Of a stretch of DNA of 64,000 nt, positions 1 to 9,253 are shown piece after piece. The DNA comes from Prolixibacteraceae bacterium. GTDB lineage: Bacteria > Bacteroidota > Bacteroidia > Bacteroidales > Prolixibacteraceae. The notes below the pieces were generated by a model. The model was given only the letters and a program-made list of their open reading frames with translations, had not been told where the DNA came from and made no database searches. The stretch spans positions 1 to 64,000 of the forward strand of contig JABGRN010000013.1 of NCBI GenBank assembly GCA_018648265.1, in the 5' to 3' direction. Within the stretch, counting starts at the first letter, position 1. Each line of letters starts with the position of its first letter. The position numbers and the translations under genes are program-made.

Positions 1-26
1 CTTTTTTATTTAGATAAAGTTCATAT

Positions 27-398
27 TTACTTAACCTTTTCAGCGGTAAATGGCAAAGCACCTTCTGGCGAATCAGCAGTTCCCGTCAATTTTTTTCCTT
101 CAATTTTCCCTTTCAATTTAACAAGGTTGTAATCGACATAAAGGTTGCAATTGAGCTCATCATCAGAAAAAGTAACTTCTTTCAATTCCATTTTGTAACC
201 TTCAGCAAATTTTATTTCGCCTACTAATTTGCCTTCTTTTTCAGAAAATATGAATGAACCTTTATCGTAACCGTAAGGTGCATTCGGACTTTCAAATTTC
301 CACTCACCAACAATGTCTTTGTTACCCTGAGCAACACCGGCAGTTAATGTGCCTGAAACAATTGCAACTAAAAATGCAAGAACCAATAATTTTTTCAT
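27..398 (-). CDS. Small exported protein of unknown function
   Basis: A 123-residue protein with a clear Sec signal peptide (MKKLLVLAFLVAIVSGTLTA, cleavage likely near residue 24). The mature part of about 100 residues is rich in alternating polar/hydrophobic strands with recurring Gly-Lys turns (KLVGEIKF, KLKGKIEGKKLTGTA), which suggests a small beta-barrel or lipocalin-like fold in the periplasm; this is inference from pattern only. No lipobox or catalytic motif is visible. The start is well placed: the only Met before the hydrophobic segment. It stands alone, separated by about 100 bp from the next gene on the same strand. Confidence 0.75.
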   Translation of the reverse strand: MKKLLVLAFLVAIVSGTLTAGVAQGNKDIVGEWKFESPNAPYGYDKGSFIFSEKEGKLVGEIKFAEGYKMELKEVTFSDDELNCNLYVDYNLVKLKGKIEGKKLTGTADSPEGALPFTAEKVK

Positions 399-503
399 TT
401 TGTAATTTTTAAAGTTTTAATTCGAAAACAAATTTGTGATTGTTCTTTAAACTTTCCAAAATTATGGGATAGGATTCTGTATTCTGGGATGAAAGAATAA
501 ATG

Positions 504-1331
504 CTAAGTTATAAAGTCTAAAAACAGGGATGAATATTTTTGTGAAACAGGAATGAACTTTTCAAATTGTTTTACTTTGATGTTTAGTTTCTTTCCATCC
601 TTCTGAACAAACTCCACATTTTTGGTATTTACCATAAACGAGCGATGACAACGGATAGTAGCATTTTTATGCAACATTTCTTCCATATTTTTAAGCGTGT
701 TTCGAAGCAATTTACGTTGCATTTTTCCTTCCAAAATATAATGAACCGAGACGTAATTATCGGTCGATTCCAAAAAAACCAAATCTTTTGCTAAAACCGA
801 AAATTTAATTTTTCCGTTCTCATCGTTAAAAGAAATTAGCCGTTTCTCGGCAGGTTTTTTAATGTGTTTCTTTAGCTCTTCAATTTCTGCCCGCTGGTTT
901 TTGTAATAAATAATTAGCAAGGCAAAAGAGTAGGGGAGACAAATTCCGAGTAAAGTATATTTTAAAGAATAAATTAAATCGTTTACAAAATTTCCGATAG
1001 GATTTCCGTATAAAAAAATATAACCCAGACTGATTAGCATTATTTCGATAAGCAACCAGAGCAGGTAACTTTTAATTTTGAATGAATGCATTTTGAAAAT
1101 GTTCCGAAGTGGAAATTGGGTGAAAAGAAATACAAGAGCAACAACAATTCCATAACTCGACAAACGTAAAAACTGGATAATTCCAGAGTCGGAATACCAA
1201 CGACTAATATTAAAAGGTTCAAAAATATTCAGGAATAGAATGCTGAAAACCAAGATTATCGTTATCAATAAATATCTGTCTGATTTTTTATCGAGAAGAT
1301 TAAACGTATTGTTTAAAAAGGTAAGTTTCAC
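504..1331 (-). CDS. Membrane-anchored LytTR-family transcriptional regulator
   Basis: 275 residues. Four hydrophobic helices occupy roughly residues 22-40, 54-73, 88-108 and 121-144, followed by a short charged linker and a C-terminal LytTR DNA-binding domain (about 173-272) with the family signatures LVFLESTDNYVSVHY and IRCHRSFMVN. LytTR proteins of this kind bind direct repeats in promoters; here no receiver domain is present, so the membrane part probably acts as the sensor or partners with a 7TM/histidine kinase encoded elsewhere. No cognate kinase is adjacent. It might regulate the small exported protein downstream on the same strand, but nothing in the sequence proves that. Confidence 0.85.
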   Translation of the reverse strand: MKLTFLNNTFNLLDKKSDRYLLITIILVFSILFLNIFEPFNISRWYSDSGIIQFLRLSSYGIVVALVFLFTQFPLRNIFKMHSFKIKSYLLWLLIEIMLISLGYIFLYGNPIGNFVNDLIYSLKYTLLGICLPYSFALLIIYYKNQRAEIEELKKHIKKPAEKRLISFNDENGKIKFSVLAKDLVFLESTDNYVSVHYILEGKMQRKLLRNTLKNMEEMLHKNATIRCHRSFMVNTKNVEFVQKDGKKLNIKVKQFEKFIPVSQKYSSLFLDFIT

Positions 1332-1564
1332 TTTATAGTTACTGTTTTATTTTCAAGTATAGTAAAAGTTTATTACAACTGAAAAACCTAATTATATTCG
1401 CATTGCCTTTTTTCCTATGAAACTTTCTTTTTATGATAATTAAAGTATAGTAGGAACATATTCTTAAAGGCATAGTTTTTGCTAAAAAAAGCAAAATTCC
1501 TAAAAAATGGAAGTAAAATATTTAATTCACTTTTAAAATCTCTAATTTGTAAAATCGTAATTTA

Positions 1565-2671
1565 ATGAAATTCAATACAATATATTTTCTGGTTTTTATT
1601 CTCATTAATGTTTCATGTTCAAAAAATGATGATTTTGGGAAAGCGGTAAAAACAATTTATTTAAAGGAGACAAAAGATATACTGCCAATATCGAGCTTTA
1701 TTAAAAAACTGGACTATTTAGAATTAAGTTTTCAAGCTGATGAAATTTCAATTGGGAAAATAGAGGGAATAAAAAATATTGGTAATGAGATAATTATCAA
1801 GCAACGAAAAGCAAGAGAAACCAGCTATTTAAGGTTTTCTAAAGATGGAGTGTTTAAAAATATAATTGCACAAAGTGGGAATGAGATTGATGTATTTAAA
1901 GATATAATTAAATATAATAAAGACTTTGCTGTTTGGGGAGAAACCGGAATTCATATTATCTCAGGAACTGGAAAATATAAAAAAAAACTATTTGAACTGG
2001 ATGTGCCTGGGAATAGTTTTTTCTATTCTAAAAATAAATTTTTTCTTTTTCATGAATCTGTTTCACCGGGTTATTTGTCTCGTTACAATTCAAATGGGAA
2101 GCAGGAAAAAGTATATTTTCCAAATGAAAATCAAACAACAAATTCAGGTTATTCTAATATATCGATGCTGGGGAAAGATAATTATCAATTTTTTTCGCCT
2201 TTAATTGATACTGTTTTTGCATTTTCTGAAAATAAACTTATTCCTAAATATCGTGTCGATGGAAGTCCGTTTCCGACTTTTATTCAAATTCTAGAAAACG
2301 TTGGAGACCTAGATCGGTTGGAAACTTTAAAATACATTAATAACAACCAACATGTGGTAATAAAAAATTACCTGGAAAACAGAAATTACATATTCATTAC
2401 TTATTGGGTTGGATCGATTTCAAATAATTTAATAATAAATAAAAAAAGTTGGCAAACTACTTATTTTGATAAAGCAATAAACGATATTGATGGCGGAATA
2501 TGGGGAACACCACTGTACTTATCGGACGATGACATACTATATATTCCGATAAATTCGTCTAGAATTGGAAGTCATAAAATATTGAATAAACGTAAAAGGG
2601 GATTTGTAAAACTAAAAGAAAAAAATCAAGTGGGTGATAATTCGATAATAATGCGCTGTAAATTAAAGTAA
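1565..2671 (+). CDS. 6-bladed beta-propeller lipoprotein
   Basis: 368 residues beginning with a lipoprotein signal (hydrophobic segment ending INVSC, lipidated Cys18). The remainder has the spacing and wording of the Bacteroidota 6-bladed beta-propeller family (opening segment KTIYLKETKDILPISSFIKKLDYLEL, then strand-turn repeats such as YLRFSKDGVFKNIIAQSGNE), although overall similarity is by eye. Such proteins are exported, lipidated and often appear near signalling or gut-type surface loci; substrate unknown. Transcribed alone, divergent from the LytTR regulator across about 230 bp of AT-rich DNA, which could make it a target of that regulator (inference). Confidence 0.7.
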   Translation: MKFNTIYFLVFILINVSCSKNDDFGKAVKTIYLKETKDILPISSFIKKLDYLELSFQADEISIGKIEGIKNIGNEIIIKQRKARETSYLRFSKDGVFKNIIAQSGNEIDVFKDIIKYNKDFAVWGETGIHIISGTGKYKKKLFELDVPGNSFFYSKNKFFLFHESVSPGYLSRYNSNGKQEKVYFPNENQTTNSGYSNISMLGKDNYQFFSPLIDTVFAFSENKLIPKYRVDGSPFPTFIQILENVGDLDRLETLKYINNNQHVVIKNYLENRNYIFITYWVGSISNNLIINKKSWQTTYFDKAINDIDGGIWGTPLYLSDDDILYIPINSSRIGSHKILNKRKRGFVKLKEKNQVGDNSIIMRCKLK

Positions 2672-2763
2672 TAAAAATGCATTTGAATACTGTACTTTAA
2701 ATCAGAAATATTCCTAACTGCTAATTTTAACATCGCATATTTAGAAAGTCAATGATTTGTACA

Positions 2764-3384
2764 TTAATCAAAATAAGCCTCAGTAATTTCCCCCCGATTA
2801 TATTGAAACATCATTTTTATTTGCTCAACTGTATTTCTGGGAGTTGAAAGTTTTGGGATATTATTTTCATCAAACCATCCAACATCAATTGTTTCCGACC
2901 CAGTAGAAATGTTGTCATTCTGTTTTTCGCACAGCAGAAAAATTTTATAAACGTATTCGAAAGACGGTGGCATATTTTGTTTTTGTTTGTCCATAATTGC
3001 CAGTAAGCGGCTTGCTTTTACTTGTAATCCGGCTTCTTCGAAACACTCTTTTTCGGCAACTTCGCCCGGACTGTAACTAATATCTGTCCAGCCTCCCGGC
3101 ATTGCCCAGCAACTATCAACTTTTTCCTGAATTAAAAGTATTTGCCCTTTTTCGTTAAATACAACGGCACGAACATCGACTTTTGGGGTTTTGTATCCAT
3201 TTTTTTCTTCTATTATCGGGATAATTTTTTCAATGGGAATATCGGTAATCTTTTCCAGCAATTGCAGGCTAATTTCGTGTAGCTCTTCATACCGTTCTAT
3301 GTCGTATGAAATTTCAGAATATTCCAGACCAATTTCGGCCAGTGCCTGAATACGTTTTATTTTTTCGAAGAAGAAATTGTTCAT
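2764..3384 (-). CDS. NUDIX hydrolase with N-terminal helical domain
   Basis: 206 residues. Residues 1-60 form the charged helical domain seen in YjhB-like Nudix enzymes (IKRIQALAEIGLEYSEISYDIERYEE). The Nudix fold follows, with the box GGWTDISYSPGEVAEKECFE plus EAGL; the usual REUxEE arginine is a lysine (KECFEE), while the metal-binding glutamates are kept. Family members hydrolyse nucleoside diphosphates linked to another moiety, often ADP-ribose or sugar nucleotides; substrate cannot be told. It lies 6 bp downstream of the PLP-dependent enzyme on the same strand, so the two are probably one transcript. Confidence 0.88.
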   Translation of the reverse strand: MNNFFFEKIKRIQALAEIGLEYSEISYDIERYEELHEISLQLLEKITDIPIEKIIPIIEEKNGYKTPKVDVRAVVFNEKGQILLIQEKVDSCWAMPGGWTDISYSPGEVAEKECFEEAGLQVKASRLLAIMDKQKQNMPPSFEYVYKIFLLCEKQNDNISTGSETIDVGWFDENNIPKLSTPRNTVEQIKMMFQYNRGEITEAYFD

Positions 3385-3390
3385 TTTGTA

Positions 3391-4584
3391 TTAATCTGAT
3401 ATTGTTTCTAGTGCTTGTTCCAAATCGTCAATCAAATCACCTGCATCTTCCAATCCAACTGAAATGCGCATATCTCCCAGGGAAATTCCAAGTCCATTAA
3501 ACTGTTCCGGGCTTAATTCTTTCAGATAACTAATTGCGGGAGCATAAACCAAACTTTCGTGGCCTCCCCAACTTACACCAATTTTAAAAATTTTGAGGCT
3601 GTTAAAGAATGTTTTGATTTGAGATAAATTCGATGTTTTTAGTTTGAATGCCATTAATCCGCTAAAACCTGTCATTTGTTTTTTTGCCAATTCGTGTTGA
3701 GGAAAACTTTTTAGACCTGGATAATTTACGGTTTCAATTTTCGGATGCGACTCTAAAAACTGCGCCACTTTAATTGCATTTTCCTGATGAGCTTTCATTC
3801 TAATGGGCAGTGTTCTCAGGCTTCGCATTAACAACCATGCATCTAATGGAGCAGTTTTCCCGCCGAGTAATTCAAATTCATTTACGCTAATGCTATCGAT
3901 GTCTTTTGCATTTCCAATTACCAGACCGGCAACTACGTCGGAATGTCCACCAATGTATTTTGAGCAGGAATGTATTTCCAAATCGACGCCCATTTTTAGT
4001 GGTTTTTGAAATATTGGCGATGCCCAGGTATTATCGATAATCGTTTTAATTTCTTTTGAACGAGCCAGTTTGCAGATGCTTTCGATATCCTGAATATTGA
4101 AAATTGCAGTGGAGGGGCTTTCAAGATAAAATAGTTTTGTGTTGGGACGAATGGCATTTTTATATTCATCCAAATCGTTACCAGAAACAAATGTGGTTTC
4201 AATTCCCATTTTCTTTTTCAGATAAACGGAAATGAGATTATTGGCTGGCCCGTAAATATTTTTTATGGCAATTGCGTGGTCACCTGCATCCAGAAAATGC
4301 ATAACTGCCGCTGTAATTGCCGCCATGCCCGATGCAAAAAGCCGTGCTTTTTCACCACCGGCAAGCTTTGCTAATTTCTTTTCTACAATATTAACCCCGG
4401 GATTTCTTCCCCGCGAATAAATACTGGTGTTTATTCTGTCGTCGAAAGCTGCATCAATGGCATCCCAGTCTTTAAATGTAAAAAGTGTATTTTGAAAGAT
4501 AGGTGGTACAACTGCACCTTCGTATTTCTCTCTCTCTTCCGCAAAATGAGAAATCATTGTTTCTGGTTTCAATTCCTTTTTCAT
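3391..4584 (-). CDS. Cys/Met metabolism PLP-dependent enzyme (gamma-synthase / methionine gamma-lyase type)
   Basis: 397 residues, full length for the trans-sulfuration family. Visible are the N-terminal substrate/cofactor segment with YSRGRNPGVNIVEKKLA, the cofactor loop FASGMAAITAAVMHFL, the PLP-contacting TIIDNTWASP, and the PLP lysine in SCSKYIGGHSDVVAG (Lys209). The family covers cystathionine gamma-synthase, cystathionine lyases, methionine gamma-lyase and O-acetylhomoserine sulfhydrylase; the sequence alone does not separate them. The enzyme is cytosolic and heads a two-gene unit with the Nudix hydrolase. Upstream lies a 209-bp inverted-repeat element, which may affect its promoter. 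Confidence 0.9.
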   Translation of the reverse strand: MKKELKPETMISHFAEEREKYEGAVVPPIFQNTLFTFKDWDAIDAAFDDRINTSIYSRGRNPGVNIVEKKLAKLAGGEKARLFASGMAAITAAVMHFLDAGDHAIAIKNIYGPANNLISVYLKKKMGIETTFVSGNDLDEYKNAIRPNTKLFYLESPSTAIFNIQDIESICKLARSKEIKTIIDNTWASPIFQKPLKMGVDLEIHSCSKYIGGHSDVVAGLVIGNAKDIDSISVNEFELLGGKTAPLDAWLLMRSLRTLPIRMKAHQENAIKVAQFLESHPKIETVNYPGLKSFPQHELAKKQMTGFSGLMAFKLKTSNLSQIKTFFNSLKIFKIGVSWGGHESLVYAPAISYLKELSPEQFNGLGISLGDMRISVGLEDAGDLIDDLEQALETISD

Positions 4585-4678
4585 TTTTGTTTGTTATTCA
4601 GTTGTAAATATTTTGTCACAATTTTTGACTGGAAATCAAAAATTCCGCCAAAATTGTGCTATTTGCATATTTCTAACC

Positions 4679-4887
4679 CCAGGTTAAACAGACTGTGTGA
4701 AAACAGTCTTTTTATCCTTTACCGTCCCATTTATGGGACGGATTTAGCGATGACACAAACTGTTGGACTTTAGTCCAACTATCTTATATTCAGGACTAAA
4801 GTCCAATTCTCTTTCTCTATTCAATAACCGTTGGATAAATCCAACGGCAAAAAATAGTCCCATTTTCACACACCCTGTAAAACCTGG
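4679..4887. repeat. MITE/REP-cluster element with 25-bp imperfect terminal inverted repeats
   Basis: This fills most of the 318-bp gap between the PLP enzyme and nhaC. The ends CCAGGTTAAACAGACTGTGT... and ...CACCCTGTAAAACCTGG match as inverted repeats at about 21 of 25 positions. Inside sit four compact palindromes: 4722-4741 (CCGTCCCATTTATGGGACGG), 4763-4778 (TTGGACTTTAGTCCAA), 4793-4804 (GGACTAAAGTCC) and 4828-4847 (CCGTTGGATAAATCCAACGG). There is no coding capacity. This architecture fits a non-autonomous element or clustered REP sequence mobilised by a Y1 (RAYT-type) transposase; that link is inference. Confidence 0.7.
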
Positions 4888-4902
4888 AGCTATTGATTTC
4901 TT

Positions 4903-6351
4903 CTATTTACTTTTTGCGTCTCTCTTCTCTTTATAAAAACAGCCAATTCCGGTTATTGCAAGTATAGGAGCCACAACAATATTTGTTAACGATAATATTT
5001 GCCAATGCCAATAATCGGCGTACGAAACTCCAAGTGTTGCTACTATAAAAACGGTGGTAGTTGTCCACGGAACTAAACTTTCAATCATTGTTCCGTAGTC
5101 TTCCAACGAACGCGACAAAACCTTCCGTGGGATTTTCAACTTGTCATACTTTTTAATAAAAGCATCTCCCACAACAAAACTTGTGGCGTATTGGTTTGAG
5201 GTCATTGCATTCGTAATACTAGAAGAAAACAGTGATGAAATAATGACTGAACTTCTCTTTTTGGCAAATCGAAACACTCGTCCCACAATTGTGGTCATTG
5301 CATTAATTTTATCGATTGTACCGATGTAAACAAATACCATAATTGAAATAATAATTGGTTCGCTTAATTCGTACAAACCTCCGCGGTTAAATAGTTGATT
5401 AATGTTTTCGGGAACCTCTTCAATCCAAAAAGCCATTTTAGTATCGAAACCTTTGTAGATGGTTTGAATTACGTCTGAGAATTTAAATCCCTGAAAAATA
5501 AATGCGAGTACCACTGCAATTACAGTTGAAGTGAGTAAAACAGGAATTGTCGCTTTCTTTCGAATTGAACCGTATAAAATAATTGCCGGTGGAATTAATA
5601 AAAACCAGGAGAAATTGAATATTGATGAAATAGAATTTAGTGTGACGTCAACTTGTTCGGTTGCACCCGGCATATTTTCAGCAGGATAGATAAATCCGAG
5701 TATAAAAAAAGCGATTAGTGCAATTATTGCCGATGGAACAGTTGTGTAGGTCATCGAGCGAATATGGTCGTACAGTTTTACTTCAACTGCCAGCGCTGCA
5801 ATGTTTGTTGTGTCGGAAAGTGGCGACATTTTATCGCCAAAATAGGCACCACCGATAATTGCACCGGCAGTAATTCCCAAATGTGCATTTACAGTTATTG
5901 CAATTCCCATAATTACCACTCCAATTGTACCAATTGAACCCCATGAAGTTCCGGTAACAGTCGAAAAAATAATGGGCACAAAAAAGGCTAAAACGTAAAT
6001 ATAATCGGTATTTATAATTTTAATTCCGTAATAAACCAACATTGGAATTGTGCCACTAACAATCCAGCTGCCAATTATTAATCCAATTGCAAAAAGGATA
6101 AATAGTGTTGGTAATGCCTTTTTAAGTTTGTTGATAATACTTTCCTGAATTTCATCCCATGCAAAACCAAGAATCCTTAATTGTGTAATGGCAAAAACTG
6201 AGGCACTTAGAAATACAATTTCCAAAGGAAGAGCTTCCTGAAGTAAAAATACTGGCCGCAAAACAAGACCATAAATAATTATAGCAAAAAGAAAGACAAC
6301 CGGAAGCAACGCTTGTAAAAAAGTTACTTTTTTCTCATTTGGTTTCGACAT
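4903..6351 (-). CDS. nhaC: NhaC-family Na+/H+ antiporter
   Basis: 482 residues and about 11-12 hydrophobic helices. Family hallmarks are the conserved intramembrane segment VTGTSWGSIGTIGVV, GAIIGGAYFGDKMSPLSDTTN (the charged GDKxSPLSDTT motif of NhaC/ArsB-like carriers) and the C-terminal GTMIESLVPWTTTTVF. It would exchange external or internal Na+ (or an organic solute) for protons at the inner membrane. The gene starts 4 bp after the stop of the upstream GH92 mannosidase, so they are co-transcribed, which may indicate that this carrier serves glycan catabolism rather than general pH homeostasis; substrate preference is not readable. Symbol is by family only. Confidence 0.88.
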   Translation of the reverse strand: MSKPNEKKVTFLQALLPVVFLFAIIIYGLVLRPVFLLQEALPLEIVFLSASVFAITQLRILGFAWDEIQESIINKLKKALPTLFILFAIGLIIGSWIVSGTIPMLVYYGIKIINTDYIYVLAFFVPIIFSTVTGTSWGSIGTIGVVIMGIAITVNAHLGITAGAIIGGAYFGDKMSPLSDTTNIAALAVEVKLYDHIRSMTYTTVPSAIIALIAFFILGFIYPAENMPGATEQVDVTLNSISSIFNFSWFLLIPPAIILYGSIRKKATIPVLLTSTVIAVVLAFIFQGFKFSDVIQTIYKGFDTKMAFWIEEVPENINQLFNRGGLYELSEPIIISIMVFVYIGTIDKINAMTTIVGRVFRFAKKRSSVIISSLFSSSITNAMTSNQYATSFVVGDAFIKKYDKLKIPRKVLSRSLEDYGTMIESLVPWTTTTVFIVATLGVSYADYWHWQILSLTNIVVAPILAITGIGCFYKEKRDAKSK

Positions 6352-6355
6352 ACAA

Positions 6356-8680
6356 CTATTTCAACTCTTTATTTGGTTCAGCACCCATTTTCAAAAATAA
6401 TTCGCCTCCCGATATAATTTCATTGTGATATAAAAACATTCGGTTCAAAGGTTGCCCGTTTAATTTAACCGACTGAATATACAGATTCTCTTTGCTATTA
6501 TTTTGGGCAACAATCCTAAACTGTTTTCCTGAATAATATTTGTTGTCAAGCGAAATTGTAATCTCATTAAAAATAGGACTGCCAATTTGGTATTTTGGAT
6601 TTTCAGCAGCACCGGCATCCAATTGAAACAAACCGATTTTCATTAATACAGAAAGCGATCCCATTAAACCCTGGTCTTCGTCGCCGTTAAAACCAACATA
6701 GGGAGAAACGCCCGTGTAAACAGAATCGATAACTTCGCGGCTCCATTTTTGTGTTAACCACGGCGCACCGACCGTATTAAAAATATATGCGGTTTGCATC
6801 GAGGGTTGGTTTCCGTAATTAATAGATATGTTTCTGATTCGCTTTCGGTTTTCATCTGAATGCGATTTTCCTGCGGTAAAACCTTGTAATTTTGCTTGTG
6901 CAAATTCATTGTTCAGTTTGCTCACGAGAGCTTCTTTTCCTCCCATTAATTCTGCCAGTCCGTCGTAATCGTGGGGAACAAACCAGGTCATTTGTGCAGC
7001 GTTCGATTCTACAAATCCATCGTTTTGATATTCGTATGGGTCGTATGGAACCCGCCAGTTTCCATCAATATCTTTTGGGCGAATAAACCCATAACTTTTA
7101 TCAAACAGGTTTTTCCAATTATTTGAGCGGCTTAAAAAGTATTCGTAATCATCGGTTTTATTTAAGGCCTTTGCCAATTGCGCCAGTGTCCAGTCCTGAA
7201 AAGAGTATTCCATTGTCATTCCCGCGCCATCTTTATGCATGCCTCTAATTCTGGGTTTGTAAGGGTGGGGGACGTACCCATTTTCAATGTAAGGCTCAAT
7301 TCCACCACCTTCCGATGTAGAATGTTCGTAACCCGACTTTGCCATAATTCCGCCCGGCATGTGGTTTTTCTTTAATCCTTCGTAAGCAAGGTTAATATTA
7401 AAATCGCGAATTCCTTTCATCCAGGTGCTAACAACAAATGGAGTTGACGACGCCCCAACCATAACATAGGTATAATTTCCGCCGGATGGGCCACGTGGAA
7501 TTAAACCACCGTCGTTGTAATAATTGAGCATTGAGTTACAAAAATCGGAGGCAACTTTTGGGTAGGCGAGTGGCCATAGCGTTGAAATAGTCCATTGTGC
7601 ACCCCACATCGCATCAAAATTATGATGATTAAATTTTGGCATCCCGTTTTTATCCAGTGGAATTTGTTTGACTTTTCGTTCTTCTCCAGTAAAATCGGAG
7701 TAAGTTCCACTTGCATCGCTAATAATTCGTCTTCCTTGCAAACCATGCCAAAGGTCGGTGTAAAAACGTACCCGGTCGGTTTTGTTTGCTCCTTTTACTT
7801 CTATTTTATTCAGCCAATTGTTCCACTCTTCTTTCGATTCAGAAACTATTCTATCAAAATCCCAGTGTGTTAATTCAGCTTTTATATTCTTTTTTGCCTG
7901 TTCTTCGTTGGAGTATGAAATACCAACTTTCATTAAAACGGGTTCATTTAAATTATCTTTTAAAACCAACAGTGCGCCCGAATTTATTCCCCTAACTCCC
8001 TTACTGTTTTCGCTTATTTTATCATCAGTCCAGGTAATCAATTCTTTTACCGGTTTATTTAATTCGATATGAAAAAACACAGGAGTTTCCTTTGGTCGGC
8101 GGCGTGTTGAAGCATTCATTACATACCCCGAAAATTCGCGGGAATTTATCTTTTTGATTTCACCTTTGCTTATTGCGCATGGCCCATTCGGCCCGCTTAA
8201 TTTTATTAAAATTGATTTCTGATTTTTATTTTTGAAGGTGTATTTATGAAATCCAACCCGTGTTGTTGAAGTTAATTCGGCTGTAATATTAAACCGGTCG
8301 AGTTCAACTTTATGATAGCCGGGAGCAACTATTTCCGTTTCATGAGAGAACGGTGAATAATAGTCATCTTTAATGTCTTTTACATCTCCATTTACCGGCA
8401 TTACCGAAAGGGCAGAGAGTTGCCAGGCATGTACATGACTGAATCCTTTTATTTCGTGGGTGTCGTAACGATAACCACTTCCCCAAGCGCCACCCACTTC
8501 ATTGTCGGGACTGAGGTTTACTAATCCGAAAGGCCGGCTTGCCGATGAGAAAAAGAACCAGCGCGAGTTGGCTGCATCCAAATGCGGGTAAACCAAATCG
8601 ACAGGTTTTTCTTGTGCATTGATTCCTAAGCTTGATAGAAGTATAATTGATGAAAGAAACAGAAATTTGAATTTTAGCAT
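6356..8680 (-). CDS. GH92-family alpha-mannosidase, exported
   Basis: About 774 residues from the Met at 8680, chosen because MLKFKFLFLSSIILLSSLGINAQ is a standard signal peptide; an upstream in-frame start at 8758 adds 26 unlikely residues. GH92 signatures are visible: the N-terminal beta domain with DLVYPHLDAANSRWFFFSSA and FSHVHAW, the (alpha/alpha)6 domain with WHGLQGRRIISD, FDAMWGAQWTISTLWPL and VESNAAQMTWFVPHD, and near the C terminus the catalytic-base segment VGFNGDEDQGLMGSLSVLM. GH92 enzymes are Ca2+-dependent inverting exo-alpha-mannosidases acting on N-glycan or yeast mannan linkages. Linked to nhaC by a 4-bp gap. No SusC/D pair is nearby. Confidence 0.9.
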   Translation of the reverse strand: MLKFKFLFLSSIILLSSLGINAQEKPVDLVYPHLDAANSRWFFFSSASRPFGLVNLSPDNEVGGAWGSGYRYDTHEIKGFSHVHAWQLSALSVMPVNGDVKDIKDDYYSPFSHETEIVAPGYHKVELDRFNITAELTSTTRVGFHKYTFKNKNQKSILIKLSGPNGPCAISKGEIKKINSREFSGYVMNASTRRRPKETPVFFHIELNKPVKELITWTDDKISENSKGVRGINSGALLVLKDNLNEPVLMKVGISYSNEEQAKKNIKAELTHWDFDRIVSESKEEWNNWLNKIEVKGANKTDRVRFYTDLWHGLQGRRIISDASGTYSDFTGEERKVKQIPLDKNGMPKFNHHNFDAMWGAQWTISTLWPLAYPKVASDFCNSMLNYYNDGGLIPRGPSGGNYTYVMVGASSTPFVVSTWMKGIRDFNINLAYEGLKKNHMPGGIMAKSGYEHSTSEGGGIEPYIENGYVPHPYKPRIRGMHKDGAGMTMEYSFQDWTLAQLAKALNKTDDYEYFLSRSNNWKNLFDKSYGFIRPKDIDGNWRVPYDPYEYQNDGFVESNAAQMTWFVPHDYDGLAELMGGKEALVSKLNNEFAQAKLQGFTAGKSHSDENRKRIRNISINYGNQPSMQTAYIFNTVGAPWLTQKWSREVIDSVYTGVSPYVGFNGDEDQGLMGSLSVLMKIGLFQLDAGAAENPKYQIGSPIFNEITISLDNKYYSGKQFRIVAQNNSKENLYIQSVKLNGQPLNRMFLYHNEIISGGELFLKMGAEPNKELK

Positions 8681-8780
8681 TGGTTTTAAGTTAAATAAGT
8701 TGAAGACACTATTTAAAAATATTTTCAGTAAAAATAACAGGGGCATTTTATAAAACAAAAGTTTGGACGAATGATTTGAA

Positions 8781-9137
8781 TTAAAAATCTTCGTTTTTTA
8801 CTAAAATGAACTTATTGTTTTCCAGCTCGGCGTATCCCTGGTCGTAACAGAAGTAATAAACTCGCCCTGTTTTTGTGGTGTAAATGTTTGTGTAGTATTT
8901 AAAGTTGAATTCTTTTTTTTCGAGCACACTTTTAAAGGTTGTCGATTTTTCTTCGGGGTTTAGCTCCTCCAAAATAGCGTGGTTCTTTTTTAGAATGCGA
9001 TTTATTTTACGCATAAAATTAGTAGAGCCGCTCAATTTTTTATTGTTGTATGAATTCCGGCAAAGGTCGTTGCAAAACTTTTGGTCAGACCTTCCTTTTA
9101 AAGGTTCGCCACAATCGAGACATATTCTTGGTTCCAT
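8781..9137 (-). CDS. Small zinc-finger protein (intact copy)
   Basis: 118 residues. The N terminus carries a CxxC...C...C zinc-ribbon-like motif (ICLDCGEPLKGRSDQKFCND followed by LC), typical of the small DUF2116-like fingers seen in Bacteroidota. The remaining 90 residues are unassigned: a basic helical stretch (NFMRKINRILKKNHAIL) and a beta-rich C terminus (YYTNIYTTKTGRVYYFCYD). Likely a nucleic-acid or RNA-associated protein, but no function is established from the sequence. A truncated paralogue of its first 25 codons lies upstream beyond the transposase (see 9795-9896). Confidence 0.75.
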   Translation of the reverse strand: MEPRICLDCGEPLKGRSDQKFCNDLCRNSYNNKKLSGSTNFMRKINRILKKNHAILEELNPEEKSTTFKSVLEKKEFNFKYYTNIYTTKTGRVYYFCYDQGYAELENNKFILVKNEDF

Positions 9138-9165
9138 ATTATTTGTTTTTTTTATTTCTCATTCA

Positions 9166-9244
9166 TGCGCCAAAGGCGCAAAAGCAATAGCATAGGGTAA
9201 CACCCTATGAAAATAGGCGAAGCCATTAATCGCCCTGAAAGGGC
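9166..9244. repeat. REP-like palindromes downstream of the Y1 transposase
   Basis: Three short hairpins follow the transposase gene: 9166-9180 (TGCGCCAAAGGCGCA), 9191-9209 (CATAGGGTAACACCCTATG) and 9232-9244 (GCCCTGAAAGGGC). Their GC-rich stems stand out from the AT-rich background and mirror those on the other side of the gene, the arrangement usual for REP sequences flanking a RAYT gene. Confidence 0.7.
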
Positions 9245-9253
9245 AAAGGCCCA

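Noticed and set aside
4585-4678. SAM or other riboswitch before the Cys/Met-type enzyme
   Set aside because: No riboswitch-like conserved core; only AT-rich DNA followed by the inverted-repeat element.
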